A DNA stretch of 64,000 bases from positions 248,001 to 312,000 of the forward strand of contig NZ_SLUQ01000002.1 of NCBI RefSeq assembly GCF_004345245.1, written 5' to 3'. This stretch comes from Rhizobium sp. BK251. GTDB taxonomy: Bacteria > Pseudomonadota > Alphaproteobacteria > Rhizobiales > Rhizobiaceae. Shown here in pieces: positions 42,232 through 51,568 of the stretch; positions within the stretch are counted from its first letter, which is position 1, and each line of letters begins with the position of its first letter. The notes below the pieces were generated by a model that worked only from the letters and a program-made list of their open reading frames with translations, searched no databases and had not been told where the DNA came from. The position numbers and the translations under genes were made by a program.

Positions 42232-43779
42232 TCAGGCCTCCTCGATCGTCAAGCGGATGCTACCCCTGTTGTTGTCGTAGGCGTGCCAGGCGTCGTTTGC
42301 GAAGCAATAGAGGTAACCGTCGCCCTTTGGCGTGAACGTGCAACCGTCTCCGATCACGAAGACCTCGTGGGGCAGGCGTTCGACCGACTTGTCGCTCGCT
42401 TTCTTCTTCGGAGGTGGGACGTCGTTGGCAACCAGCCCGACAAGCGCCAGCCAGTCGATGTCTTCCTCGCGACGCGTCCACCAGAAATCGACCTGTTGGT
42501 TCCGCGTCACTTTCTTTACGATGGTCTCGACACTTCCAAGGACGGAAGAGGCGATGTGGGCGATTTCCGACGCCTGGAAGTTGCCGTCGCGCGTGCCGGC
42601 AGGGCCGCAGGCGATCGAGCCGTCCATCCACTGGCCTTTCGCCGTCAATTTGTAATTCTTGCCTTTTTTCAGGAAGATGCCGGTGTAATTCCACTTGTCG
42701 CGCGCATAGACATCGACCGTAACCGGTAGGGTCTTCAGCGGCCAGAAGCGGCCCTGGTCGAGCGGTGAGTTCACGTGCCGATCCATCGCCGAGGCGTGCA
42801 CACCGGGCGATTTCATCTGGGCGTCGATCACCGGCGCGGCGCGCGGGCGCGTCTTCAGGGCCTTGAAGACGCCGTTGACGGAGTTGTGCAGCAGGCCGCG
42901 GGCATCAGGCTTAAGCTGCTGCAGGACATTCTGCCGGAAGAAGAGTCCGGCGGCGGTCGCCTCCTCGATCATCCAGTAGAGGGCGCCGTCGGAGAGTCCG
43001 CAATGCCCGTAGCCGCCACCGACATCGCCATGGGCGCCCGGGAACCAGAGCTGCTTCAGGTCGCTGGTGGCGTTGCCCTCCCATAACGTCGGAATGAAGC
43101 TCTGGCGGATTTCGTCCAAGGCCACGGCATGGCGCGCATGGACCACGATGTCGCTGAGCTTGGTATCGTGGAAACGATGATCGTTCGGATTGTCGAGCAG
43201 GTTGAGAAATACGAGATCGTCTGGAATGCCGAGGGAGCCCACCGTGTCCCACACTCCGATGAAATGGAGCGGTGTCTGCTTGCTGGGCAGATTTCCGACG
43301 TCCGTATTGTGGAAGGGCATGGCCCTTGTCGCGACGATCTTGCTCGGTCCGGACGCGCGATATGCCTGAAAGACCGTGTCGACCGCATTCCAGTCCTTCG
43401 TGTCCGTCGAGCCGGCTGCCCCGAGCTTCAGCAGGCCGCATTTGGAGATCATGCCGCCGAGGCTGCGCACCGTGTAGGCGCCGCGGCTGAAACCAAAGAG
43501 CCAGATCCTGTCGCCGGGGCTGTAGTTCCTCGCCAGCCAGAAATAGGCGCTCATGATGTTCTGGTCGAGGCCCTTGCCCGTGCCTCCGCCGAGCGCCTTG
43601 TCCCACCATGTTCCGTCGGTTCCGACGCCAGGGTGGTAGTAGCTTTTCTGCTGCTCGCCGTCCTTGTCGGCGGCGCCGAGCGCGTTGTAGAGCTTTACGA
43701 CATTCGTGGGGCTCGGCAGGCCGGCTTCCATTTCGTCCGGCGTGTTCCAGGTGCCGTCGCTGCAGACGATGAGATTCAT
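42232..43779 (-). CDS. DUF2235 alpha/beta hydrolase
   Basis: The protein has 515 residues from the ATG at 43779, where MNLIVCSDGTWNTPDEME follows a GGGGGA site; an upstream ATG at 43818 is less likely. DUF2235 is an alpha/beta-hydrolase-like domain. The nucleophile motif is IWLFGFSRGAYTVRSLGG near 105 and the region HARHAVALDEIRQSFIP matches the family. Some members are type VI secretion phospholipase effectors (Tle). No VgrG, PAAR or immunity gene is nearby, so that role is doubtful here. A C-terminal part of about 170 residues (VDVYARDKWNYTGIFLKKGK) looks like a separate beta domain. Confidence 0.85.
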   Translation of the reverse strand: MNLIVCSDGTWNTPDEMEAGLPSPTNVVKLYNALGAADKDGEQQKSYYHPGVGTDGTWWDKALGGGTGKGLDQNIMSAYFWLARNYSPGDRIWLFGFSRGAYTVRSLGGMISKCGLLKLGAAGSTDTKDWNAVDTVFQAYRASGPSKIVATRAMPFHNTDVGNLPSKQTPLHFIGVWDTVGSLGIPDDLVFLNLLDNPNDHRFHDTKLSDIVVHARHAVALDEIRQSFIPTLWEGNATSDLKQLWFPGAHGDVGGGYGHCGLSDGALYWMIEEATAAGLFFRQNVLQQLKPDARGLLHNSVNGVFKALKTRPRAAPVIDAQMKSPGVHASAMDRHVNSPLDQGRFWPLKTLPVTVDVYARDKWNYTGIFLKKGKNYKLTAKGQWMDGSIACGPAGTRDGNFQASEIAHIASSVLGSVETIVKKVTRNQQVDFWWTRREEDIDWLALVGLVANDVPPPKKKASDKSVERLPHEVFVIGDGCTFTPKGDGYLYCFANDAWHAYDNNRGSIRLTIEEA

Positions 43780-43976
43780 GGCGTAATCCCCCAGTGTCAC
43801 CGGTGATGACGACAACACACTATCGCGTTGGCGTCAATAATTACACCTCTTCTGGTTGAGTTGTGTGTGGGGCGCAAACGAGAGCAGCATGCGTGCCTGT
43901 TCTAACGGACGCCTTGAATTCGGACCGGTAATGAGGTCAATGTCCCTGAATCGAAAAAGACATTTGCCGAGAGGAA

Positions 43977-45662
43977 ATGCCCGTGTCAGCTGTAAAGTCG
44001 GATATCGAGATTGCGCGAGCGGCCAAGAAGATGTCGATCTGGGAGATCGGCGAGAAGCTGGGCATTCCGGCGCACCAGCTGATGCCCTACGGCCATGACA
44101 AGGCGAAGGTCAGCGCGGAGTTCATTTCCGGGCTCGCGGGCAGGAAGAAGGGCAGGCTGATCCTCGTTACGGCGATCAACCCGACGCCCGCCGGCGAGGG
44201 CAAGACCACGACCACCGTCGGGCTGGGCGACGGTTTGAACCGCATCGGGAAGAAGGCGATCGTCTGTATCCGGGAAGCCTCGCTCGGCCCATGCTTCGGC
44301 GTGAAAGGCGGTGCCGCGGGCGGTGGATATGCGCAGGTCATCCCGATGGAGGACATAAACCTGCACTTCACCGGTGATTTCCATGCCGTCACCTCGGCCC
44401 ACAACCTGCTCGCGGCGCTGATCGACAACCACATCTACTGGGGCAACGAGCTGAATATCGATCTGCGGCGCGTCACCTGGCGGCGTGTCATGGACATGAA
44501 CGACAGGGCGCTACGCAATATCGTTTCCTCGCTCGGGGGCGCGGCGAACGGCTATCCGCGCGAAGGCGGTTTCGACATCACGGTCGCCTCGGAAGTGATG
44601 GCGATCCTCTGCCTGGCGAAGGACCTCAAGGACCTCGAAAACCGCCTCGGTGACATCATCGTGGGCTATCGGCGCGATCGCAGCCCGGTTTACGCCCGCG
44701 ACCTGAAGGCGGACGGCGCGATGGCCGTATTGCTCAAGGACGCCATGCAGCCCAACCTCGTGCAGACGATCGAAAACAATCCCGCCTTCGTCCATGGCGG
44801 CCCCTTTGCCAATATCGCCCACGGCTGCAATTCGGTGGTAGCGACCGAGACGGCGCTGAAGCTCGGGGATTACGTCGTGACCGAAGCCGGTTTCGGTGCC
44901 GATCTCGGCGCGGAGAAGTTCTTCGACATCAAGTGCCGAAAGGCCGGGCTTTCGCCGGACGCCGCGGTCATCGTGGCGACCGTGCGCGCCCTGAAGATGA
45001 ATGGCGGCGTGAAGAAGGACGATCTCGGGAGCGAGAATGTCGCAGCGCTCGTGAAGGGCTGTTCCAATCTCGGGCGGCATGTCGCGAATGTCCGCAAGTT
45101 CGGGGTGCCCGTCGTGGTTGCGATCAATCACTTCATTTCGGATACCCCCGCCGAGATCCGCGCCGTGCAGGAGTACGTCTCCCGCCTTGGCGCCGATGCA
45201 ATCGTCTGCCGGCACTGGGCCGAGGGTTCCGCCGGCATCGAGGAGCTCGCCTACAAGGTGGTGGAACTCGCGGAGTCGGGCCAGGCCCGGTTTCAGCCGC
45301 TCTATCCCGATCACCTGCCGCTCTTCGAGAAGATCGAGATCGTTGCATCGAAGATCTATCATGCAGGGGAGGTGACTGCCGACAAGGCGGTTCGCGACCA
45401 GTTGCGGGCCTGGGAGGAGCAGGGCTATGGCGACCTGCCGGTCTGCATGGCGAAGACGCAGTATTCCTTCTCGACCGATCCTAACCTGAGGGGTGCGCCG
45501 GAGGGGCACATCGTTCCCGTCCGCGAGGTCCGCCTGTCTGCGGGCGCCGGCTTCGTCGTAGCGATCACCGGCGAAATCATGACCATGCCCGGCCTTCCAA
45601 AATCGCCTTCGGCGGAGCGGATCTACCTCAATGACCAGGGCTATGTGGAGGGGTTGTTCTGA
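43977..45662 (+). CDS. fhs: Formate-tetrahydrofolate ligase
   Basis: The enzyme makes 10-formyl-THF from formate, THF and ATP for one-carbon metabolism. The 561-residue protein has the P-loop [20 protein letters not shown] near 64, the [21 protein letters not shown] segment (seen as [16 protein letters not shown]) and the [14 protein letters not shown] region. The length is normal. The ATG at 43977 is two bases after a GAGG; a GTG two codons later (43983) has better spacing and could be the true start. It is divergent from the DUF2235 gene. The identification is secure. Confidence 0.96.
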   Translation: MPVSAVKSDIEIARAAKKMSIWEIGEKLGIPAHQLMPYGHDKAKVSAEFISGLAGRKKGRLILVTAINPTPAGEGKTTTTVGLGDGLNRIGKKAIVCIREASLGPCFGVKGGAAGGGYAQVIPMEDINLHFTGDFHAVTSAHNLLAALIDNHIYWGNELNIDLRRVTWRRVMDMNDRALRNIVSSLGGAANGYPREGGFDITVASEVMAILCLAKDLKDLENRLGDIIVGYRRDRSPVYARDLKADGAMAVLLKDAMQPNLVQTIENNPAFVHGGPFANIAHGCNSVVATETALKLGDYVVTEAGFGADLGAEKFFDIKCRKAGLSPDAAVIVATVRALKMNGGVKKDDLGSENVAALVKGCSNLGRHVANVRKFGVPVVVAINHFISDTPAEIRAVQEYVSRLGADAIVCRHWAEGSAGIEELAYKVVELAESGQARFQPLYPDHLPLFEKIEIVASKIYHAGEVTADKAVRDQLRAWEEQGYGDLPVCMAKTQYSFSTDPNLRGAPEGHIVPVREVRLSAGAGFVVAITGEIMTMPGLPKSPSAERIYLNDQGYVEGLF

Positions 45663-45782
45663 GCCAGGGATGGCTTGGCGAACCGCTCGATCAGATCGCG
45701 TTGCTGTCGTTTCTCGAAATCCGGGTCGATTGACAGTATCTTACGGCTAGATTCAAGTCTTGGCCGCAACTTATTGAAAAGG

Positions 45783-46664
45783 CTAGTGGCAATACCGATA
45801 CCCACCCTTCCGGTCGATCACGTCGAGATGGAAGTGGTTCTCGTGAGCGGCATCGCTTTCCGGATCGAGGACGGTGGTGAAATAGAGGCATGCCGAAGCG
45901 CTGACCGCGCGTTGGAAGGCGCCCGTCAGGGTGGAGTCCTCCCTGCGGGGTTCAACGGCGACCTGCTTGCCCTTCTTCAGGGTGAAGCTGGCTATGTCGA
46001 TCGCGTTGCCGCGCGCATGCTCCGAGATCTTGCCTGCCTCGGCGCCGTTGCGCAGGCGGCAGATATAGGATGATGCCTGGTTGACGGCGACGATATCGCC
46101 CTTGTCCTTGAGCGCCACGGATGCCGCTGGAATTACGCTTTCCCGCAGCCAGTGGGCAAGAGAAAGCGCAGCCTCGCATCGCATCTGCCCCTCGGGCAGC
46201 AGCTTGATGCCCGGCAGCACCTCGCTCACCGCGATCGGCTTGTCGATGCCGCAGCCATTGCCGTCGTCGATGCGCTTGATTTCACGGAAGGTTGTCCCCA
46301 TCGCCTGCAAATCCTTCAGGCAGGCGGCGTGCTCGGCATCGCTTTCGGGCTCGATGGTCAGATGTTGTTCAGCGAGAGACTTCGGTTCCTCGGGAGTGGA
46401 GGGCGAAGGAGGAAGGGCGCCCGGCGGCGCGACCGGGCCATAGACACCACGCTCCTCGGTCTTCGGCTTCTCGGCCGGTAGCGGGGCCTCGACCGGAGAG
46501 GATTGCGGCGCCTGCGTGGGGACGGGCACGGCGTCAGGCGAGGGGACTGCGGTCTGCTTCTCCGGCGGTTTTTCCGACGGCAACGGCCCACGCTGGGGCA
46601 GGGTGGCTCCCAAGAGAATCAACGTGCAGGTGATGGTAATTCCGGTCGCCCATAGTTTCCGCAT
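45783..46664 (-). CDS. Extensin-like family exported protein
   Basis: The protein has 293 residues from the ATG at 46664; 46688 and 46715 are alternatives. A signal anchor (LWATGITITCTLILLGATL) is followed by a proline-rich low-complexity stretch to about 95. The extensin-like C-terminal domain comes next: MRCEAALSLAHWLRESVIPA, YICRLRNGAEAGKISEHARG, AIDIASFTLKKGKQ and HENHFHLDV. The paired histidines and aspartate resemble the fold of LAS/M15-type peptidases, but activity is unproven. The mature domain should lie in the periplasm, perhaps near the cell wall. It is divergent from the heme receptor. Confidence 0.85.
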   Translation of the reverse strand: MRKLWATGITITCTLILLGATLPQRGPLPSEKPPEKQTAVPSPDAVPVPTQAPQSSPVEAPLPAEKPKTEERGVYGPVAPPGALPPSPSTPEEPKSLAEQHLTIEPESDAEHAACLKDLQAMGTTFREIKRIDDGNGCGIDKPIAVSEVLPGIKLLPEGQMRCEAALSLAHWLRESVIPAASVALKDKGDIVAVNQASSYICRLRNGAEAGKISEHARGNAIDIASFTLKKGKQVAVEPRREDSTLTGAFQRAVSASACLYFTTVLDPESDAAHENHFHLDVIDRKGGYRYCH

Positions 46665-46757
46665 GCTCTGGTCCGTTTGCAGCCACATGTGGGAGGACAA
46701 ACGCTCGGCGGGCAATTTCGTTGCAATTTAGCAACGAGGTCTGGGCCAGAATAAACT

Positions 46758-46772
46758 TGATTGTTTAAATCA
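46758..46772. promoter_or_regulatory. RirA-type (IRO) box 1
   Basis: TGA-TTGTTTAAA-TCA is an exact TGA-N9-TCA, the consensus bound by the iron regulator RirA in Rhizobiales. It lies 37 bases (start to start) upstream of a second exact copy before the heme receptor. Confidence 0.7.
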
Positions 46773-46793
46773 TAATTTATCCACGGCCGTATA

Positions 46794-46822
46794 TTGACAA
46801 AAAAAGTCATGTTTTTTATGCG
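46794..46822 (+). promoter_or_regulatory. RirA-type box 2 overlapping the probable heme-receptor promoter
   Basis: TGA-CAAAAAAAG-TCA at 46795-46809 is a second exact TGA-N9-TCA. It covers a consensus -35 TTGACA (46794-46799); TATGCG at 46817-46822, 17 bases further on, could be the -10. A repressor bound here would block polymerase when iron is sufficient. Confidence 0.7.
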
Positions 46823-46932
46823 GCAGAAAGAAGGCGGAAATTGCTCCGCCCGAAGCACAGCCTAGCCAGCCCCTCGAGCGTATTGCGCCGCGACCAGCCA
46901 GCCCGGTTCATTCATTCAAGAGGGTTGGTTTC

Positions 46933-49065
46933 ATGATTGTCCGGCATTCGCGCTCGGTTCTTTTGGCCTGCACGGCGCTTGCTATTCTTTTGCCTATTTC
47001 CGCCCGCGCGCAGACTGCGCCGGCCACAAGTCAGACGCCGCCTCCGGCCGAGGCGGATAAGGCACAGACACAGGCACAAACGGGCGATACCTTCCTGTCG
47101 CCCATCATTGTGAAGGGGAGCCGCTATGCGGCGAGCGACCCCTATAACAAGCCGGGTCCCTCGAGCTTCGTGACGCCGGACGAGATTGATCTCCAGACCG
47201 GCCTGAGCACGGACGACATCCTGCGCAACGTGCCGGGCACCTCCACCGCCAATAACCCGCAGAACCCGGGCGTTGCGGTCAACATCCGCGGCTTCGAGGG
47301 CTCCGGCCGCGTCAACATGATGATCGACGGCGTCAGGCAGAACTTCCGCTTTACCGGCCATGAGGCGCAGGGCTTCACCTATATCGATCCCGCCTTCCTG
47401 CGCGGCATCGACGTGACCCGCGGCGCGGTCACCGGCATTGGTGGCGGCGCGCTCGCCGGCTCGGTCAACTTCGAAACCTACAATGTCGACGACCTGATCG
47501 ATCCCGGCAAGAACTACGGCGGCATCGGCTCCGTCACCTATGGCAGCAACGAGACGGGCTGGTCGGAATCGGCCATCGGCGCCTACCGCTTCAATGATGT
47601 CTTCTCCGTTCTCGGTGGTATCAGCAAGGCCGATCCGGGCAACTACGAGAATGGCAACGGAGTCGTGGTCCCCTTCACGGAGGAGGACCTGATCTCCGGG
47701 ATACTGAAGGCCGAGATCACGCCGGATGCCGATAACACGATCAAGTTCGGCGGCATCACCTATGACAACGACTTCTTCGCGAACTCGTATTTCCAGAACA
47801 TCAAGAACCAGACCTTTACGGCCGGCTACGCCTACACGCCGGATGACCCGCTGATCGATTTCCACACGAACTTCTACTACAACCGCCTGAAGATGCAGTA
47901 TGACGCCAACATCACCGGCGGCGGTTCTGCTGCGGGACGCCGTATCACCGACACGGGCATCGGCTTCGACGTCTACAACACATCCCAATTCGACCTCGGC
48001 GAGGTTGCCGTAACGTCGACCTACGGCGTCGAATATTTCCACGACAACTACGACGTCATCAACAGCAGGACGCAGCCGCAAGGCGGCGTCAACGGCAGCG
48101 GCAAGAACGGCAGTCTCGGCATCTTCGAATCCACGACGCTGAGCTACGGCATCGCCGACCTGACGCTCGGCCTGCGCTACGACCACTTCAACATCGACGG
48201 CTCGGGCTCCGTGGTCGCAAACGATCCCCTCGGCTTGCCGACCGGTCCCTATACGGTCGACAATTCAGAAGGGCGGCTCAATCCGAGCGTGACGGTTGCC
48301 CTCAACCCGACGGAGTGGCTGCAGCCTTACATCACCTATGCCGAGGCCTCGCGTCCGCCGACCGTCAACGAAATCTTTGCCGGCGGCAGCCACCCCGGTT
48401 CGAGCGGTCAGTCCTTCTTCCCGAACCCCTTCCTCGAGCCGGAAACCTCCAAGGGCTGGGAAATCGGTGCAAACATCAAGGTCGACGGCCTCTTTGATGC
48501 GGGCGACAATTTCCGCCTCAAGGCCAACTACTTCAACGACCGGATCGACAACTACATTACCGCGGCGATGGCAGGCGGCGGCCGGCAGATCTTCTTCATC
48601 AACAATCCAGGGACGTCACACGTCGACGGTATCGAAATCGAAGCCGCCTACGATGCCGGCTTCGTCTTCGGGCAGCTCGCATACACCTATACCAGCACGG
48701 ACCTTCCATCGCAGGTCAACGGTTTCGGCGTGCAGAGCTACCTGCCGGACAACATCTTCAGCGCGACGATCGGCGGCCGCTTCCTCGAGGATCAGCGCCT
48801 GACGGTTGGTTCCCGTCTCTACGCGGTCAGCAACGCCTTTATCGGCGAGGTGAACGCCGCCGCGGGACAGGAGCCCTACCAGCCGGGCTACGGCCTCGTC
48901 GATCTCTTCGCCAACTACAAGTTCGAGAAGGGCTTCGAGTTGACGGCAAGCGTGACGAACGTGTTCGACAAGACCTATACGCCGGCTTCGAGCACGATTG
49001 CCGGCAACACGATCGACACGGGGCGCGGCCGCACCTTCATGGTCACGGCGCGAGCGAAGTTCTAA
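46933..49065 (+). CDS. TonB-dependent heme receptor (ShmR/BhuA-like)
   Basis: This outer-membrane receptor has 710 residues. After the signal peptide (cleavage near SARAQT) comes the plug, with the TonB-box region SPIIVKGSR and NIRGFEGSGRVNMMIDGVRQ near 120-135. The 22-strand barrel follows and ends in aromatic-rich text, RTFMVTARAKF. The heme-receptor FRAP/NPNL pair is recognisable as ASRPPTVNEIF and PNPFLEPETS, with a histidine between them in GGSHPG. A plug histidine lies in FTGHEAQG. These fit the two-histidine heme relay of HemR-type receptors. Tandem RirA-type boxes upstream support iron-regulated heme uptake. It has its own terminator and no adjacent hmu genes. Confidence 0.9.
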   Translation: MIVRHSRSVLLACTALAILLPISARAQTAPATSQTPPPAEADKAQTQAQTGDTFLSPIIVKGSRYAASDPYNKPGPSSFVTPDEIDLQTGLSTDDILRNVPGTSTANNPQNPGVAVNIRGFEGSGRVNMMIDGVRQNFRFTGHEAQGFTYIDPAFLRGIDVTRGAVTGIGGGALAGSVNFETYNVDDLIDPGKNYGGIGSVTYGSNETGWSESAIGAYRFNDVFSVLGGISKADPGNYENGNGVVVPFTEEDLISGILKAEITPDADNTIKFGGITYDNDFFANSYFQNIKNQTFTAGYAYTPDDPLIDFHTNFYYNRLKMQYDANITGGGSAAGRRITDTGIGFDVYNTSQFDLGEVAVTSTYGVEYFHDNYDVINSRTQPQGGVNGSGKNGSLGIFESTTLSYGIADLTLGLRYDHFNIDGSGSVVANDPLGLPTGPYTVDNSEGRLNPSVTVALNPTEWLQPYITYAEASRPPTVNEIFAGGSHPGSSGQSFFPNPFLEPETSKGWEIGANIKVDGLFDAGDNFRLKANYFNDRIDNYITAAMAGGGRQIFFINNPGTSHVDGIEIEAAYDAGFVFGQLAYTYTSTDLPSQVNGFGVQSYLPDNIFSATIGGRFLEDQRLTVGSRLYAVSNAFIGEVNAAAGQEPYQPGYGLVDLFANYKFEKGFELTASVTNVFDKTYTPASSTIAGNTIDTGRGRTFMVTARAKF

Positions 49066-49088
49066 GCGACAGGAAATGCGGCGGAGGG

Positions 49089-49112
49089 GGCGGCCTGCGA
49101 GGGCCGCCTTTT
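49089..49112 (+). terminator. Intrinsic terminator after the heme receptor
   Basis: A perfect seven-base-pair GC stem (49089-49095 with 49102-49108, six-base loop) is followed by four T, 23 bases after the stop. Confidence 0.8.
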
Positions 49113-49137
49113 CCATTCCGCCTGCGGCTGATTAGCG

Positions 49138-49166
49138 CTTGCGCTGGCGGCGGTCTCACGCTAACA
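49138..49166 (+). promoter_or_regulatory. Probable trp promoter
   Basis: CTTGCG and CTAACA, 17 bases apart, resemble the rhizobial sigma-70 pattern CTTGAC-N17-CTATAT and stand just upstream of the trpL start codon. Assignment is by position and partial match. Confidence 0.4.
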
Positions 49167-49175
49167 ATTTCGCCC

Positions 49176-49220
49176 ATGAACACGTCTAAGAACATTGCAG
49201 TTTGGTGGTGGGCTCGCTGA
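49176..49220 (+). CDS. trpL: Tryptophan leader peptide TrpL
   Basis: This 14-codon reading frame encodes MNTSKNIAVWWWAR and stops at TGA (49218-49220). The three consecutive Trp codons (49203-49211) are the sensor of a classical attenuator. It closely resembles the Sinorhizobium meliloti trp leader, which also ends WWWAR. When charged tRNA-Trp is scarce the ribosome stalls on these codons, lets the antiterminator form and allows trpE(G) to be read. In S. meliloti the terminated leader RNA (rnTrpL) and the peptide also act in trans. That may hold here but cannot be shown from sequence. Confidence 0.93.
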   Translation: MNTSKNIAVWWWAR

Positions 49221-49257
49221 GGCGGCCTCGACCAATCGTGTCTTAAGACGACGAGTG

Positions 49258-49288
49258 AGCCGCCCGAAACTTCGAGGCGGCTTTTTTG
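49258..49288 (+). terminator. trp attenuator terminator
   Basis: AGCCGCC (49258-49264) pairs with GGCGGCT (49276-49282), with inner CGAA/TTCG pairs, and is followed by a T-run to 49287. GGCGGCC at 49221-49227, right after the trpL stop, can pair with the same GCCGCC to form the competing antiterminator. Confidence 0.9.
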
Positions 49289-49336
49289 TTTGGAAGAGCC
49301 GCCTGTCGTCCGGGCCCGATAACGGAGTGAGGAACA

Positions 49337-51526
49337 ATGGTAACGATCCTTCGGGATGATGGTGCGGAAATTTACGAGACGAAGGGCGGCATCACCGTCA
49401 CCCGGCAGCGTCGTGCAATTCCTTATGGCGACGCCGTATCGTCCTACGTCGACAAGCTCGACGAACGGCGCGGCGCAGTCTTCTCCTCCAACTATGAGTA
49501 TCCAGGCCGCTACACCCGCTGGGATACGGCCATCGTCGATCCGCCGCTCGGCATTTCCTGCTTTGGCCGAAACGTCTGGATCGAGGCGTACAACGGACGC
49601 GGCGAAGTTCTCCTGGATTTCATCGCGGAGAGGCTGAAGGATGTGGCCGATCTCACGCTCGGCGCCTTGACGAACAAGAGGCTCGAGCTTGCGGTCAACA
49701 TGCCGAATCGCGTTTTCACCGAGGAAGAGCGCTCGAAGATACCGACGGTCTTCACCGTCCTGCGCGCCGTGACCGATCTCTTCTACTCGCAGGCGGATTC
49801 GAACCTCGGCCTCTACGGCGCCTTCGGCTACGATCTCGCCTTCCAGTTCGACGCGATCGACCTGAAGCTGGAGCGCCCGTCCGACCAGCGCGACATGGTT
49901 CTCTACCTGCCGGACGAGATCCTCGTCGTGGACAACTACGCAGCCAAGGCCTGGGTCGATCGCTACGACTTCGCCAGGGACGGCAAGTCGACCGAGGGCA
50001 AGGCCGAGGAGATCGCTCCGGAGCCCTTCAAGCAGACCGATTCCATTCCGCCGAAGAGCGATCATCGCCCCGGCGAATATGCCCAGCTCGTCGTCAAGGC
50101 AAAGGAGAGTTTCCGCAAGGGCGACCTCTTCGAGGTCGTGCCGGGGCAGAAGTTCATGGAGCGTTGCGAAAGCAGGCCGTCTGCCATCTCCAAGCGCCTG
50201 AAGGCGATCAATCCTTCGCCCTATTCCTTCTTCATCAATCTCGGAAACCAGGAATATCTCGTCGGCGCCTCGCCGGAGATGTTCGTGCGCGTGTCCGGGC
50301 GCCGCATCGAGACCTGCCCGATTTCGGGAACGATCAAGCGCGGCGACGACCCAATTGCCGACAGCGAACAGATCCTGAAGCTGCTCAACTCGAAGAAGGA
50401 CGAATCCGAGCTTACGATGTGCTCGGACGTCGATCGCAACGACAAGAGCCGCGTGTGCGAGCCGGGCTCCGTCAAGGTGATCGGCCGCCGGCAGATCGAG
50501 ATGTATTCGCGCCTCATCCACACCGTCGACCATATCGAGGGAAGGTTGCGCGACGACATGGACGCCTTCGACGGCTTCCTGTCCCATGCCTGGGCGGTCA
50601 CAGTCACGGGCGCACCGAAGCTTTGGGCGATGCGCTTTATCGAAAGCCATGAGAAGAGCCCGCGGGCGTGGTATGGTGGCGCAATCGGCATGGTCAGCTT
50701 CAACGGCGACATGAATACCGGGCTGACGCTGCGCACGGTGCGCATCAAGGACGGCATTGCCGAAGTGCGCGCCGGCGCGACGCTACTCAACGATTCCATC
50801 CCAGAGGAAGAAGAAGCCGAAACCGAACTGAAGGCCTCCGCCATGCTCTCCGCCATCCGTGACGCAAGGACAGGAAATTCCGGCAAGGCGAGCCGGGATG
50901 TCGCTTGCGTGGGCAAGGGCGTCAACATCCTGCTCGTCGACCATGAGGACAGCTTCGTCCACACGCTTGCCAACTATTTCCGCCAGACCGGTGCGACTGT
51001 CTCGACCGTGCGCACGCCGGTACCGGAGGAGATCTTCGACCGGCTGAAACCCGATCTGGTCGTGTTGTCGCCGGGTCCCGGCAATCCGAAGGATTTCGAC
51101 TGCAAGGCGACGATCAAAAGGGCACGGGCACGCGAGCTGCCGATCTTCGGAGTCTGCCTCGGATTGCAGGCGCTCGCCGAAGCCTATGGCGGCGAACTGC
51201 GTCATCTGGCGCTGCCGATGCATGGCAAGCCCTCGCGCATCCGCGTGCTGGAACCTGGCATCGTGTTCTCCGGTCTCGGCAAGGAGGTGACGGTCGGCCG
51301 CTATCACTCGATCTTCGCTGATCCGGCCACGCTGCCGCGCGACTTCATGATCACCGCCGAAAGCGAGGACGGCACGATCATGGGTATCGAGCACGTCAAG
51401 GAGCCGATCGCTGCCGTCCAGTTTCACCCCGAATCGATCATGACGCTCGGCGGTGACGCCGGGATGCGGATGATCGAGAACGTCGTGGCGCATCTTGCGA
51501 GAAGGGCGAAGACGAAGGCGGCGTGA
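49337..51526 (+). CDS. trpE: Fused anthranilate synthase TrpE(G)
   Basis: This is the first enzyme of tryptophan synthesis, making anthranilate from chorismate and glutamine. In Rhizobiaceae both subunits are fused, as in this 729-residue protein. The chorismate-utilising TrpE part fills about 1-510 ([54 protein letters not shown]). The glutamine amidotransferase TrpG part runs from about 530 to 725, with the catalytic cysteine in [16 protein letters not shown] and His/Glu in [19 protein letters not shown] site precedes the ATG. It is controlled by the trpL attenuator upstream. Confidence 0.97.
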   Translation: MVTILRDDGAEIYETKGGITVTRQRRAIPYGDAVSSYVDKLDERRGAVFSSNYEYPGRYTRWDTAIVDPPLGISCFGRNVWIEAYNGRGEVLLDFIAERLKDVADLTLGALTNKRLELAVNMPNRVFTEEERSKIPTVFTVLRAVTDLFYSQADSNLGLYGAFGYDLAFQFDAIDLKLERPSDQRDMVLYLPDEILVVDNYAAKAWVDRYDFARDGKSTEGKAEEIAPEPFKQTDSIPPKSDHRPGEYAQLVVKAKESFRKGDLFEVVPGQKFMERCESRPSAISKRLKAINPSPYSFFINLGNQEYLVGASPEMFVRVSGRRIETCPISGTIKRGDDPIADSEQILKLLNSKKDESELTMCSDVDRNDKSRVCEPGSVKVIGRRQIEMYSRLIHTVDHIEGRLRDDMDAFDGFLSHAWAVTVTGAPKLWAMRFIESHEKSPRAWYGGAIGMVSFNGDMNTGLTLRTVRIKDGIAEVRAGATLLNDSIPEEEEAETELKASAMLSAIRDARTGNSGKASRDVACVGKGVNILLVDHEDSFVHTLANYFRQTGATVSTVRTPVPEEIFDRLKPDLVVLSPGPGNPKDFDCKATIKRARARELPIFGVCLGLQALAEAYGGELRHLALPMHGKPSRIRVLEPGIVFSGLGKEVTVGRYHSIFADPATLPRDFMITAESEDGTIMGIEHVKEPIAAVQFHPESIMTLGGDAGMRMIENVVAHLARRAKTKAA

Positions 51527-51538
51527 TTGTCATGCATT

Positions 51539-51562
51539 CGGCCGGTCCAATGGGGCCGGCCG
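51539..51562 (+). terminator. Hairpin after trpE(G)
   Basis: A ten-base-pair stem with one G-T pair (51539-51548 with 51553-51562) lies 12 bases after the trpE(G) stop and just before the end of the convergent GNAT gene. No strong T-run follows, so termination may be weak or Rho-assisted. Confidence 0.5.
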
Positions 51563-51568
51563 GTTCCG

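Noticed and set aside
42232..43779. Type VI secretion effector module
   Set aside because: No VgrG, Hcp, PAAR or immunity-like gene is close to the DUF2235 gene.
46912..48186. 424-residue minus-strand frame opposite the heme receptor
   Set aside because: The receptor is unmistakable and has its own promoter and terminator; the opposite frame shows only low-complexity shadow sequence.
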